DNA from: Henriciella sp.
GTDB lineage: Bacteria > Pseudomonadota > Alphaproteobacteria > Caulobacterales > Hyphomonadaceae
DNA: 57,787 nucleotides
NCBI GenBank assembly: GCA_029238175.1
Contig: JAQWGO010000096.1
Span: forward strand, 1-57,787
Reading direction: 5' to 3'
The notes under the pieces are model-generated. The model saw only the letters and a list, made by a program, of their open reading frames with translations. It had not been told where the DNA came from and ran no database searches. A program made the position numbers and the translations under genes. Shown here one piece after another: positions 35,798-42,916 of the stretch (position 1 is its first letter; each line of letters opens with the position of its first letter).

Positions 35798-36289
35798 ATG
35801 AAACATGCATCCCTATTAGCAGCTGCCGCTATCGCTTTTATTCCCGCTTGTGCTTCAGATTTGAAGTTTGAACCTTTGCAGGGAGAACGTTCTCAACCCG
35901 CGAGCAAAGACCAACCCAAAAATCCGGCTCCGGTGAAACAGCCACTGGAATGCCCGGTCTTTTTAAGCGCGGGCGGGTATATTAATGCGATGCCTGGGCC
36001 GGGATATGACCCGAAAAATCGGCCAACACATCTTACTATCCGCTTGAAGAATGCCCAAGGATGGGCCGCCGGAGTAAAACGAAACTCACGAGATACTGGA
36101 ATTCAAGTGAACCTGTTTCCGTCGCTCAGCAAAATTGTGAAACCGCCTGCAAAAAAGCCGAGATCGTTCGGCCACATGAAGGACAAATACGAGTTACGCT
36201 TTACCGTTCGACAGCCAGAGGCACTTCGTATCACTGTCACCTGTCGCGGCCAGCAGATTGGCAGCGGCACCATCGTCGTCGCGCATTAG
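35798..36289 (+). CDS. Hypothetical lipoprotein
   Basis: A 163-residue protein from the ATG at 35798 (an ATG at 35792 is equally possible). The signal peptide ends in the lipobox I-P-A-C, followed by a lysine/proline-rich linker and a compact beta-rich domain with two cysteines (ECPVF and TVTCRG), possibly disulfide-bonded. I do not recognise the family. It is divergent from the broken MBL gene and is followed closely by the 3' end of the SRP RNA gene on the opposite strand. Confidence 0.65.
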   Translation: MKHASLLAAAAIAFIPACASDLKFEPLQGERSQPASKDQPKNPAPVKQPLECPVFLSAGGYINAMPGPGYDPKNRPTHLTIRLKNAQGWAAGVKRNSRDTGIQVNLFPSLSKIVKPPAKKPRSFGHMKDKYELRFTVRQPEALRITVTCRGQQIGSGTIVVAH

Positions 36290-36319
36290 AAGATAGCAAT
36301 ATTTGGCTTGAAAATAAGC

Positions 36320-36413
36320 GGAGACTGGACAGTGACCCGGACCGTAACTCGTTAGGGCTGCTTCGTTCCCGATCTGACCCGGTTGGCGAGGGGTTCGTCC
36401 ACCGCCAGCCTCC
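36320..36413 (-). ncRNA. ffs: 4.5S/SRP RNA (small bacterial type)
   Basis: On the minus strand the ends pair: GGAGGCTGG (5') with CCAGTCTCC (3', one G-U). The apical domain reads GGTCAGATCGGGAACGAAGC followed by AGCC, matching the SRP consensus GGTCAGGTCCGGAAGGAAGC at most positions. The GGAA tetraloop is kept, and its flanking pair has changed on both sides (C-G and G-C), so the stem is preserved. The symmetric loop bases CAG and AGCAGCC that bind the M domain of Ffh are present. GCTTATTTT after the 3' end serves as terminator. A promoter with 17-bp spacing lies just upstream. This RNA with Ffh targets membrane proteins cotranslationally. Confidence 0.85.
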
Positions 36414-36420
36414 TGCTCGC

Positions 36421-36449
36421 TATATCGCCCTTACGGCAGCCCGTGACAA
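36421..36449 (-). promoter_or_regulatory. Sigma-70-like promoter of ffs
   Basis: On the minus strand TTGTCA (plus 36444-36449) is separated by 17 bp from GATATA (plus 36421-36426), and the inferred RNA start lies about 8 bases further on. It is one of the few promoters in the window with both hexamers and correct spacing, consistent with a constitutive RNA gene. It overlaps the region upstream of the divergent nudC gene. Confidence 0.6.
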
Positions 36450-36476
36450 GAGGGCGAACGCTGATAAAGCAGATGG

Positions 36477-37397
36477 ATGACAACTTCGAATGATATACCG
36501 CTCGCCGCCAAGCCCGTAGACCGCGCCGCACATCACCGCACCGACCCAGAATGGCTGGATGCCGCCATCAAGCGAGAAGATGTTCTGGTCTTCCTGATGC
36601 AAGGGGGAAAGCCGTTGCTGGACGCAAGCGGTAAGAGCCTCGTCTGGCTTGGACCAGAAGTCGCGCGCCTACAGCCGCAAGCGGAGCGCTTGTTCATGGG
36701 CAAAGACAAAGCGGGCGCGCCCATTTTTGCGATCAGCATGGCCAAAGGCTTCAAACTGGAAGGGTCGCTTATCGAAGGCACCGGCGAATTTACCGATATG
36801 CGCGGCGCCGCAGCGGGGTTGGAGCTGATGCAGGCTAACCTTGCCTCAACTGCGCGGTCGATTTTGGAATGGCATCGCAGCCACCGGTTTTGCTCAAAAT
36901 GCGGCGGCGAAAGCGTGGTTGCCGAAGCCGGTTGGAAACGCGTTTGCCCAAGCTGTAACGGTGAACACTTTCCGCGCACTGACCCGGTTGCGATCATGCT
37001 TGCGACCAAGGGCGATAAATGCCTGTTGGGGCGTCAGGCCACTTGGCCCGCTGGGTTTTGGTCGGCGCTGGCTGGCTTTGTTGAACCGGGTGAAACAGTT
37101 GAACAAGCAGCCGCGCGTGAACTGGAGGAAGAAGCTGGCATTAAGGCGGATCCAGCGAACGCTGAATACTTGTTCTGCCAGCCTTGGCCTTTTCCATCTT
37201 CGCTGATGGTAGGGATTATCATCGAGGCCGATACGACCGAGGTTTCAGTTGAGCAAGACGAGCTGGAAGCGGCGCGCTGGATTACGCGTGAAGAGGCGCG
37301 GCAAGTCTTGGCTGGAACCCACCCTGATATCTACGCACCGCCAGCAATGGCCGTGGCGCACCATATTCTGAAAGAATGGGCGATGCGGGATGCATAA
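36477..37397 (+). CDS. nudC: NAD(H) diphosphatase (Nudix)
   Basis: A 306-residue enzyme that cleaves NADH to NMNH and AMP, and may decap NAD-capped RNA. The zinc site is C139-x2-C142 and C157-x2-C160; the Nudix box spans residues 200-222 (GFVEPGETVEQAAARELEEE) with all metal-binding glutamates; the family signature SQPWPFPxS is present as CQPWPFPSSLM. The N-terminal domain is typical of NudC. It starts 28 bases beyond the divergent ffs promoter and ends in a shared terminator with the outer-membrane protein gene. Confidence 0.94.
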   Translation: MTTSNDIPLAAKPVDRAAHHRTDPEWLDAAIKREDVLVFLMQGGKPLLDASGKSLVWLGPEVARLQPQAERLFMGKDKAGAPIFAISMAKGFKLEGSLIEGTGEFTDMRGAAAGLELMQANLASTARSILEWHRSHRFCSKCGGESVVAEAGWKRVCPSCNGEHFPRTDPVAIMLATKGDKCLLGRQATWPAGFWSALAGFVEPGETVEQAAARELEEEAGIKADPANAEYLFCQPWPFPSSLMVGIIIEADTTEVSVEQDELEAARWITREEARQVLAGTHPDIYAPPAMAVAHHILKEWAMRDA

Positions 37398-37430
37398 AAA
37401 AGCCCCCTCGGTTTGAGGGGGCTCTTCTTG
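37395..37430. terminator. Bidirectional terminator between nudC and the OMP gene
   Basis: The stem AGCCCCCTC (37401-37409) pairs with GAGGGGGCT (37415-37423), preceded by AAAAAA and followed by CTTCTTG, so it can end transcription from both convergent genes, better for the minus-strand one. Confidence 0.88.
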
Positions 37431-37444
37431 TTATGTCCAGATGA

Positions 37445-37951
37445 CTAGAACTTGTACCCGACGGCGATTGAGAAAACGTCGCCTTCAACTTCTTCAATAT
37501 CAACGCGCGTATATTCGCCCCGCGCGTAAACATTTTCGCTGAATAAGAACTGACCGCCAACGCCGAAACCAGCGCCTGTATCACTATCGCTTGCGGTTAC
37601 GCCGAAGCCTTCGGCTTCGATCTCAGCGTTTACGACGCCCAGACGACCATAGACGTTGAAGTTGTCAGACAGCGGATATTGAGCTTTTAAATAGGCCCCG
37701 ACAAGGTAGTTCAGCGAGACGTCAATATTGCCAATTTCTTCGTCTTGCGTGCCGATTGCGGCTTCACCTTCAAGACTAAAATACTCGGTAAAATCGTAAC
37801 CTGCACGGGCACTGACCGCGCCGATATCGATGTCGCCGCCATCACTATCAATGCTGACGAAGCTGTAACCACCATCAACATAAAAGCCTTGGGCCATGGC
37901 TGGGGCGGCCATGATTGATGCTAGGGCGAGAGCTGGGAGGAATTTTTTCAT
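37445..37951 (-). CDS. Small outer membrane beta-barrel protein
   Basis: A 168-residue protein with a signal peptide ending APAMAQ, then alternating beta strands (GFYVDGGYSFVSID, AGYDFTEYFSLEGEAAIG, QYPLSDNFNVYGRLGVV) and a C-terminal strand ending in phenylalanine (FSIAVGYKF), the signal for BAM insertion. It fits the eight-stranded OmpA-like/porin-family barrel (OMP_b-brl). Function is unknown, perhaps structural or adhesive. It stands alone between terminators on the minus strand. Confidence 0.87.
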   Translation of the reverse strand: MKKFLPALALASIMAAPAMAQGFYVDGGYSFVSIDSDGGDIDIGAVSARAGYDFTEYFSLEGEAAIGTQDEEIGNIDVSLNYLVGAYLKAQYPLSDNFNVYGRLGVVNAEIEAEGFGVTASDSDTGAGFGVGGQFLFSENVYARGEYTRVDIEEVEGDVFSIAVGYKF

Positions 37952-38069
37952 TTTATGATACTCCTGTTTTGGATCACAGACGAAGTATAACCTTCATTCA
38001 AGTCGCCCTAAACATCGAAATTCGAATAAGACATATAAGAAAATCTTGCGCCTAAAGCGGGGTGACAGC

Positions 38070-38531
38070 CTATTTTAAAACTGTCGGCCATTCTTGATCC
38101 GCGGATGCGATGAAACCAGCGCGGTCTTCGTTCCACGTATCCTGAACTTTTTTATTATAGTTCAGGTAGAGCTTGCCATCGACAATTGCCCAATTATCGG
38201 CGTCGCCTTTAGCGGTGTAGCCTTGGCTAACCGCCCAAGCGCAGTAGCCGCCATATTGCGGGGCATATTTGGCTGGATCAGCTTTAAATGCGGCGAGGTT
38301 GTCGGCGTTTGCGAAACGAAATTCTGCGCCCTCATATGTTGTCTTGAACTTCTTTGAACCTTTAACTGGCGTATCGTCTGTAAAGTAAGCCACTGGGTCG
38401 TGGCCCTGAACCGCAACATTTGAGAAGTTGCCGGTATATACGGCGGGTTTGTCCGCGAAGGCTGCTGGCGTGGCCATTACTATTGGCGCAGCAGTTAGAG
38501 CGGCGGCGATTGCGAGTGAACGTAGTTTCAT
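38070..38531 (-). CDS. Exported YHS-domain protein
   Basis: A 153-residue protein with a signal peptide ending TPAAFADK. The YHS domain is seen as VAVQGHDPVAYFTDDTPVKGS and FRFANADNLAAFKADPAKYAPQYGGYCA. YHS domains often accompany metal handling, and the conserved Cys/His suggest copper or other soft-metal binding in the periplasm. It lies 46 bp after the DoxX gene on the same strand, so the two may be cotranscribed. Confidence 0.88.
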   Translation of the reverse strand: MKLRSLAIAAALTAAPIVMATPAAFADKPAVYTGNFSNVAVQGHDPVAYFTDDTPVKGSKKFKTTYEGAEFRFANADNLAAFKADPAKYAPQYGGYCAWAVSQGYTAKGDADNWAIVDGKLYLNYNKKVQDTWNEDRAGFIASADQEWPTVLK

Positions 38532-38577
38532 GAGACTGGTCCTTGAGTTGATGTCTCTGGGAGGAAAGGCGGCTGTA

Positions 38578-39105
38578 TTAGCGGGCTGGAAACAGGGCGG
38601 CTTTCAAGCCGCCGAGCAGGCCGAAAAGATCTTCGCGGCGGATGAACAGCATCAGGATTGATGTCACCCAAACGACGCATGCCATGACGAACAGGAAACC
38701 ACCGTCATTGTTTGGATCAGTGCCAAGCGGCGTGAACAGATGGAAGCTAATCGCGCCCGACATAACACCAACTGCGATGAGTGCGCCGATCGCTTGTAGA
38801 CGGCGCAAAGCCGGGTGGATGCCGATAAGCAGCAATAGGGACGCGAAGAGTTCAGCTGTCCCAATAACATATTGGCTGAAAAGCCCGGTCTGTGCGAACA
38901 AGCCATCTGCGCCCAAGCTGGCAGCCCAGTCATTTAGCTTGCCAAAGATCGTCTGCGTTTCCGGTGCATTCGTGAACTTGAAGCGCAAACTATCGAGAAA
39001 GACGATTGATGCGACGACAGCGATTGCGTGCGGTCCGTAGGTTTTGACTTTGTCCAGAATGCCTGTCGCGGCAGGCGTATCGTTCGTTTCTGTTTGATCG
39101 GTCAT
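38578..39105 (-). CDS. DoxX-family membrane protein
   Basis: A 175-residue protein from the ATG at 39105, chosen because GGAGGG sits correctly before it (an ATG 12 bases upstream overlaps that site). Four membrane helices fill residues 30-165, with the DoxX-type pattern FTNAPETQTIFGKL and a helix around GTAELFASLLLLIGIHPALRRL. DoxX-like proteins are linked to thiosulfate:quinone oxidation or redox balance, but most have no proven role. It precedes the YHS-domain gene. Confidence 0.8.
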   Translation of the reverse strand: MTDQTETNDTPAATGILDKVKTYGPHAIAVVASIVFLDSLRFKFTNAPETQTIFGKLNDWAASLGADGLFAQTGLFSQYVIGTAELFASLLLLIGIHPALRRLQAIGALIAVGVMSGAISFHLFTPLGTDPNNDGGFLFVMACVVWVTSILMLFIRREDLFGLLGGLKAALFPAR

Positions 39106-39224
39106 TGTGCCCTCCATTGCTTATGAAGCCTACATAGCAGGCAGCCCGATCACATGCGAACCACGCCTCGTCACGGCGGGTCACAGCGATGTGAGCAACC
39201 CGTGACCCACGCTCAATTGGGGCA

Positions 39225-39263
39225 CAAAAAAGCCGTGCAACCTGACGGGACAGGCCACACGGC
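39225..39263 (-). terminator. Terminator of the AhpD-like gene with extra inverted repeats
   Basis: On the minus strand GCCGTG...CACGGC (plus 39232-39237 and 39258-39263), enclosing CCTG/CAGG, is followed by six Ts (plus 39226-39231): a clear intrinsic terminator for the gene ending at 39298. An outer pair, GCTCAATT (39211-39218) with AATTGAGC (39265-39272), extends the fold. Further left, GTCACGG (39170-39176) pairs with CCGTGAC (39200-39206). Confidence 0.8.
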
Positions 39264-39297
39264 GAATTGAGCTAAGCATTACTTTTAGTGACGGCTG

Positions 39298-39858
39298 TTA
39301 GTCCGCTTTCTTGGGCGACCAAGAATTGGCCTTGAACGCTTCGTTCACCGGCGTTTCGGCAACATGGTTTGTGTAGTTGGAGATAACTTTTAAGGAGACC
39401 CCCAAAATCACAGCCAGCACAGACGCACGGTCATATCCAGCGGCAATAAAGGCATCCACATCAGCATCAGAAACAAAACCGCGGTCAATCACGGTTTTCT
39501 TCGTAAATATCCGCAAGGCTTCCAATTTTCGATCGTCGATCGGTCGGTCATCGCGAACGGCATCAATCACGGCCCTGTCTAGGCCGCCCATATCGGCGAT
39601 TGTCGTATGAGCCGCTACGCAAAAGTGACATTCGTTCTCGACACTCGCGGTAATCGTAACAACCTGCTGTTCAAGCGGCGTCAAACCTGATTTTCTGAGC
39701 TGTTCAGTAATCAGTGCATACGAATCCAAAACGGCCGGATTTTCTGCGAGGACGGCGGAGAGGCTTGGGACAAAACCCATTTTCTTTTTCAATCCCGTCA
39801 AAAATTCCCGTGCGCCTTCTGGAGCTGTTTCTGGGGTATGAAGCTGAAATTTCGCCAT
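39298..39858 (-). CDS. Carboxymuconolactone decarboxylase / AhpD-like protein
   Basis: A 186-residue helical protein from the ATG at 39858; the frame is open further upstream but that part looks non-coding and overlaps the divergent regulator. The redox motif is E-C77-H-F-C80-x3-H84, the AhpD/YkuD-type CxxC-x3-H site. ENPAVLDSYALITEQLRKSGLTP matches the uncharacterised peroxidase-related CMD subfamily. It probably acts as a thiol-dependent peroxidase or disulfide relay. It is divergent from a LysR regulator that presumably controls it. Confidence 0.9.
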   Translation of the reverse strand: MAKFQLHTPETAPEGAREFLTGLKKKMGFVPSLSAVLAENPAVLDSYALITEQLRKSGLTPLEQQVVTITASVENECHFCVAAHTTIADMGGLDRAVIDAVRDDRPIDDRKLEALRIFTKKTVIDRGFVSDADVDAFIAAGYDRASVLAVILGVSLKVISNYTNHVAETPVNEAFKANSWSPKKAD

Positions 39859-39935
39859 AAGTGGTTTCCTGTCAAATTTTGGTTTGTGACGATTTACGCC
39901 GTTTATCATTTCTAGATGCAACGCGGGGGGCTTAC

Positions 39936-39957
39936 ATGGAAGCCGGTTAGCCTCCAT
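39936..39957. promoter_or_regulatory. Candidate LysR operator
   Basis: ATGGA (39936-39940) and TCCAT (39953-39957) with GCC/GGTTA-GCC between form an imperfect 22-bp palindrome in the 134-bp divergent spacer, 36 bp before the LysR start. Its size and place fit a LysR-type recognition site regulating both genes. Confidence 0.45.
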
Positions 39958-39992
39958 ATGGGTCATGCGAAATCTGCATAGGAGCGATCGAT

Positions 39993-40895
39993 ATGGATAG
40001 AATTGATGCAATGAGACTGTTCTTGCGTGTCGCAAATGCAGGTAGCTTTTCACGCGCAGCAGCCGATCTCTCCATCGGTCAACCAACGGTTTCGCGCCGC
40101 ATTCAGGATTTAGAGCATCAACTTGGCGCGGAGTTATTCCACCGCACAACGCGCGCCTTGAGCCTGACCGAAGCAGGCAGCAAATTCTACGCCCGTGCGC
40201 AGGACATTTTATCTGATTTTGATGAGGCGGAAGCCGAAGCACGTGGCTTAGACAAAGAACCAGTTGGCATGCTGCGCGTAAGTGCGCCCCACTCATTCGC
40301 GCAGCTGGTGATCACGCCAACGATTGGACCGTTCCTAAAGGAATATCCACACGTGCGGATCGATCTTATGACCGATGATACGTACACGGATTTGGTAACG
40401 GAGGGCGTTGATGTCGCTTTCCGGCTCGGCGATCTAACCGATAGTGCGCTCATGGCAAAGCGGCTTCTGGTCGCCTATCGCGGCATCTGGGCATCTCCAG
40501 ACTATATCGCAGCTCGCGGTGCACCAGAATGCCCGGAAAGTTTGAAAGATCATGACGGTCTTGTCTTCCGCCAATCATTGCAAGGACAGCAATGGACGTT
40601 GAAGAATATCGAATCCGGCGAAGAGAAACGCATCAATATGGATGGGCGCTTTAGAGGCTCTTCCGGGGACACGTTGCTGCAAGGCGCCATTGATGGGTTG
40701 GGGATTATAATTGCACCCGATTGGCTTGTCTGCCCGCATGTTTCAGAGGGCCGATTGGTGCGCGTGATGCCAGAATGGCGCGGCGCTGACTTACCGCTTT
40801 CTGTCGTCTGGACGGGCGGTAAGCTGCGCGGCAAATCCAAACTGTTCGTAGAACACGTTCAGAAGGCGATTAGTGAGTTGAACGAAATTGGGTAA
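39993..40895 (+). CDS. LysR-family transcriptional regulator
   Basis: A 300-residue regulator. The N-terminal winged helix (MRLFLRVANAGSFSRAAADLSIGQPTVSRRIQDLEHQLG) belongs to the DmlR/AaeR-like group, followed by the periplasmic-binding-type effector domain. Divergent transcription from the AhpD-like gene points to that gene as its target. The inducer cannot be inferred. A strong terminator follows directly. Confidence 0.95.
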   Translation: MDRIDAMRLFLRVANAGSFSRAAADLSIGQPTVSRRIQDLEHQLGAELFHRTTRALSLTEAGSKFYARAQDILSDFDEAEAEARGLDKEPVGMLRVSAPHSFAQLVITPTIGPFLKEYPHVRIDLMTDDTYTDLVTEGVDVAFRLGDLTDSALMAKRLLVAYRGIWASPDYIAARGAPECPESLKDHDGLVFRQSLQGQQWTLKNIESGEEKRINMDGRFRGSSGDTLLQGAIDGLGIIIAPDWLVCPHVSEGRLVRVMPEWRGADLPLSVVWTGGKLRGKSKLFVEHVQKAISELNEIG

Positions 40896-40930
40896 AAAAA
40901 GAGCCGCCTCTGATGAGAGGCGGCTCTTTC
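40893..40930. terminator. Bidirectional terminator between LysR and DUF885 genes
   Basis: GAGCCGCCTC (40901-40910) pairs with GAGGCGGCTC (40917-40926), flanked by AAAAAAA on the left and TTTC on the right. It serves both convergent genes and begins at the LysR stop codon. Confidence 0.9.
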
Positions 40931-40954
40931 CAGTTCTTATTAGAGTTTGAAGGC

Positions 40955-42829
40955 TTAACCAGCTTTCACGCCGGTAACCCAATCGTCAACACGGCGCTCT
41001 AGGATCGCGAGAGGCATTGCACCGCCGCCTAGGATCGTGTCGTGGAAGCCGCGAATGTCGAACTTGTCTCCAAGCTCTGCTTCGGCTTTACGGCGCAGTT
41101 CCTGAATCTTCAGCATGCCAACTTTGTAGCTTGTCGCCTGTCCCGGAAGGACGAGGTAGCGGCGCACTTCAGAGCGAGCCTGAGCTTCGGTAATCGCAGA
41201 GTTCTCTTTGAAATACTCAACCGCTTGATCTTCAGTCCAGCCTTTTGAGTGCAGGCCAGTGTCGACCACGAGGCGGATCGCGCGCCAGATTTCAGAACCT
41301 AGACGGCCGAAATCCGAGAGTGGATCGACATAAGTATCTGGCATTTCTTTGGCGAGCCATTCGGAGTATAGTCCCCAGCCTTCGCTATAAGCGGTGAAGC
41401 CCGCTTGCGTCCGGAAAGTTGGAACCGCTTCAAGCTCTTGCTGGATCGCGATCTGCATGTGGTGGCCCGGAAGCCCCTCATGATAGGCGATCACTTCAAG
41501 CTCGCGCTTTGGCATCGCCGTCATGTCGGACAGGTGAGCGTAATAAACGCCCGGGCGAGAGCCGTCTGGAGTCGATGGGAAATAGTGTTGGGCCGCGCCC
41601 GGCTGCTCGCGGAACGCTTCAACGCGCTTCACGACCATATCGGCCTTTGGCAGGATACCGAAATATTCCGGCAGAACAGCTTTGATCTTGTTGATCGCAG
41701 CTGTCGCATCGTCGATATAGCCTTGGCGACCCTCGTCCGTATCTGGATAGTATAGGCGCTCATCATCCTTCGTATCACGAAGGAATGTGAAGAATTCTTG
41801 GAGTGTTCCCTCAAATCCGAACTCAGCTTGGATCGCTTCCATCTCGCCGCGAAGACGCGCGACTTCGGAAAGACCGATCTCATGGATTTCATCAGCGGTC
41901 AGGCTGGTCGTTGTCTGATTGGCGAGGCGTTCATTATAGTAATTTATGCCGTCTGGCAGTGCGCTAACGCCCTGTGCTGTCTCGCTCGCGTTCACGCGGT
42001 CTTGTTCCTGCCATTTGATCAGACGTGTATAAGCAGGTTTTAGGTCCTTGATCAGGGCCGTGCGGATCGTGACGCGAAGCTCTTGAGCCTTGTCAGCATC
42101 GATTAGGTCTTTCGACTGCAAGTCAGCAATCTTGGCCTTTGCATCCGCCCAAAGTGCGCTGTCTTCGTTACTATCATCGAAAGGCTTACCGGTGATGATT
42201 TTCTGCGACTCTTCGATAACAGAATCGAATGCAAAATATGGGGGGCGGACACCATCTTGCGCGACCTGGCGTGAAAGCTGGGTCAGCTGGTTAAGGGCGC
42301 GGGCACTTTCGGTGATACGCGTAGCATAATTTTCCATGTCTTCAGCATCGGTCACTTTATGGAAAGCGATCAGTAGTTGCGGGAAGAATGAATGGATCGC
42401 CTGCATCTGATCAAAGACGTAGGTATTGTTGCGGAACTTGTCTGAGGCTTCGGCGGCTTCTGCCTGATAGACCCAAATGTCGTAAGAAATTTTGCCCTCT
42501 AGGGTCAGCTTATCATAGTCAAAGCTAGACTTCATTTCAGCAACATTCGCGCGTGAACGCTCTAGCGCAGCATCGATTGCCTCGATCGAGAAATCGTCGA
42601 TCTGATCCTGCAATTCATCCCGACCAAGGAACGTCATCTGAATAGGGCTAAACTGTAGCTCTTCTTCGTACTTGGTTTCAAACCACTCGTTTAAGCGCGC
42701 TGTTTCTGCTTGAGCAACTTCAGCGGTTACAGCTGGTTTGGTTGCCGGTGTCGTATCACCGCTATTTGTGGCTGGACCACAAGCGGTAAGGGCTAGAATT
42801 GCGGCGATTGCCGTAAGTGTGATGCGCAT
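40955..42829 (-). CDS. DUF885 family (M32-like) metallopeptidase lipoprotein
   Basis: A 624-residue protein from the ATG at 42829, which gives a lipoprotein signal (ALTAC lipobox); the open frame upstream adds 22 unlikely residues. DUF885 proteins are putative zinc carboxypeptidases: AYHEGLPGHHMQIAI holds the HExxxxH-type motif, and YLVLPGQATSYKVGMLKIQELR is the C-terminal signature. It should cleave peptides in the periplasm or at the surface. It follows the gamma-glutamyltransferase gene by 87 bp on the same strand, and an M17 aminopeptidase lies further upstream, making a peptide-use neighbourhood. Confidence 0.9.
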   Translation of the reverse strand: MRITLTAIAAILALTACGPATNSGDTTPATKPAVTAEVAQAETARLNEWFETKYEEELQFSPIQMTFLGRDELQDQIDDFSIEAIDAALERSRANVAEMKSSFDYDKLTLEGKISYDIWVYQAEAAEASDKFRNNTYVFDQMQAIHSFFPQLLIAFHKVTDAEDMENYATRITESARALNQLTQLSRQVAQDGVRPPYFAFDSVIEESQKIITGKPFDDSNEDSALWADAKAKIADLQSKDLIDADKAQELRVTIRTALIKDLKPAYTRLIKWQEQDRVNASETAQGVSALPDGINYYNERLANQTTTSLTADEIHEIGLSEVARLRGEMEAIQAEFGFEGTLQEFFTFLRDTKDDERLYYPDTDEGRQGYIDDATAAINKIKAVLPEYFGILPKADMVVKRVEAFREQPGAAQHYFPSTPDGSRPGVYYAHLSDMTAMPKRELEVIAYHEGLPGHHMQIAIQQELEAVPTFRTQAGFTAYSEGWGLYSEWLAKEMPDTYVDPLSDFGRLGSEIWRAIRLVVDTGLHSKGWTEDQAVEYFKENSAITEAQARSEVRRYLVLPGQATSYKVGMLKIQELRRKAEAELGDKFDIRGFHDTILGGGAMPLAILERRVDDWVTGVKAG

Positions 42830-42916
42830 AAAGGGAACTCCTTGGTGCCAATTTATTGTTAATCGGCAACAAGCAGATTTTGTCCTCACGGGCAACCCAA
42901 ACGGCGCTATTTGGGC

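Noticed and set aside
36061-36480. 139-codon plus-strand frame covering the SRP RNA region
   Set aside because: It starts inside the hypothetical lipoprotein gene in another frame and runs through the structured RNA; composition is not protein-like.
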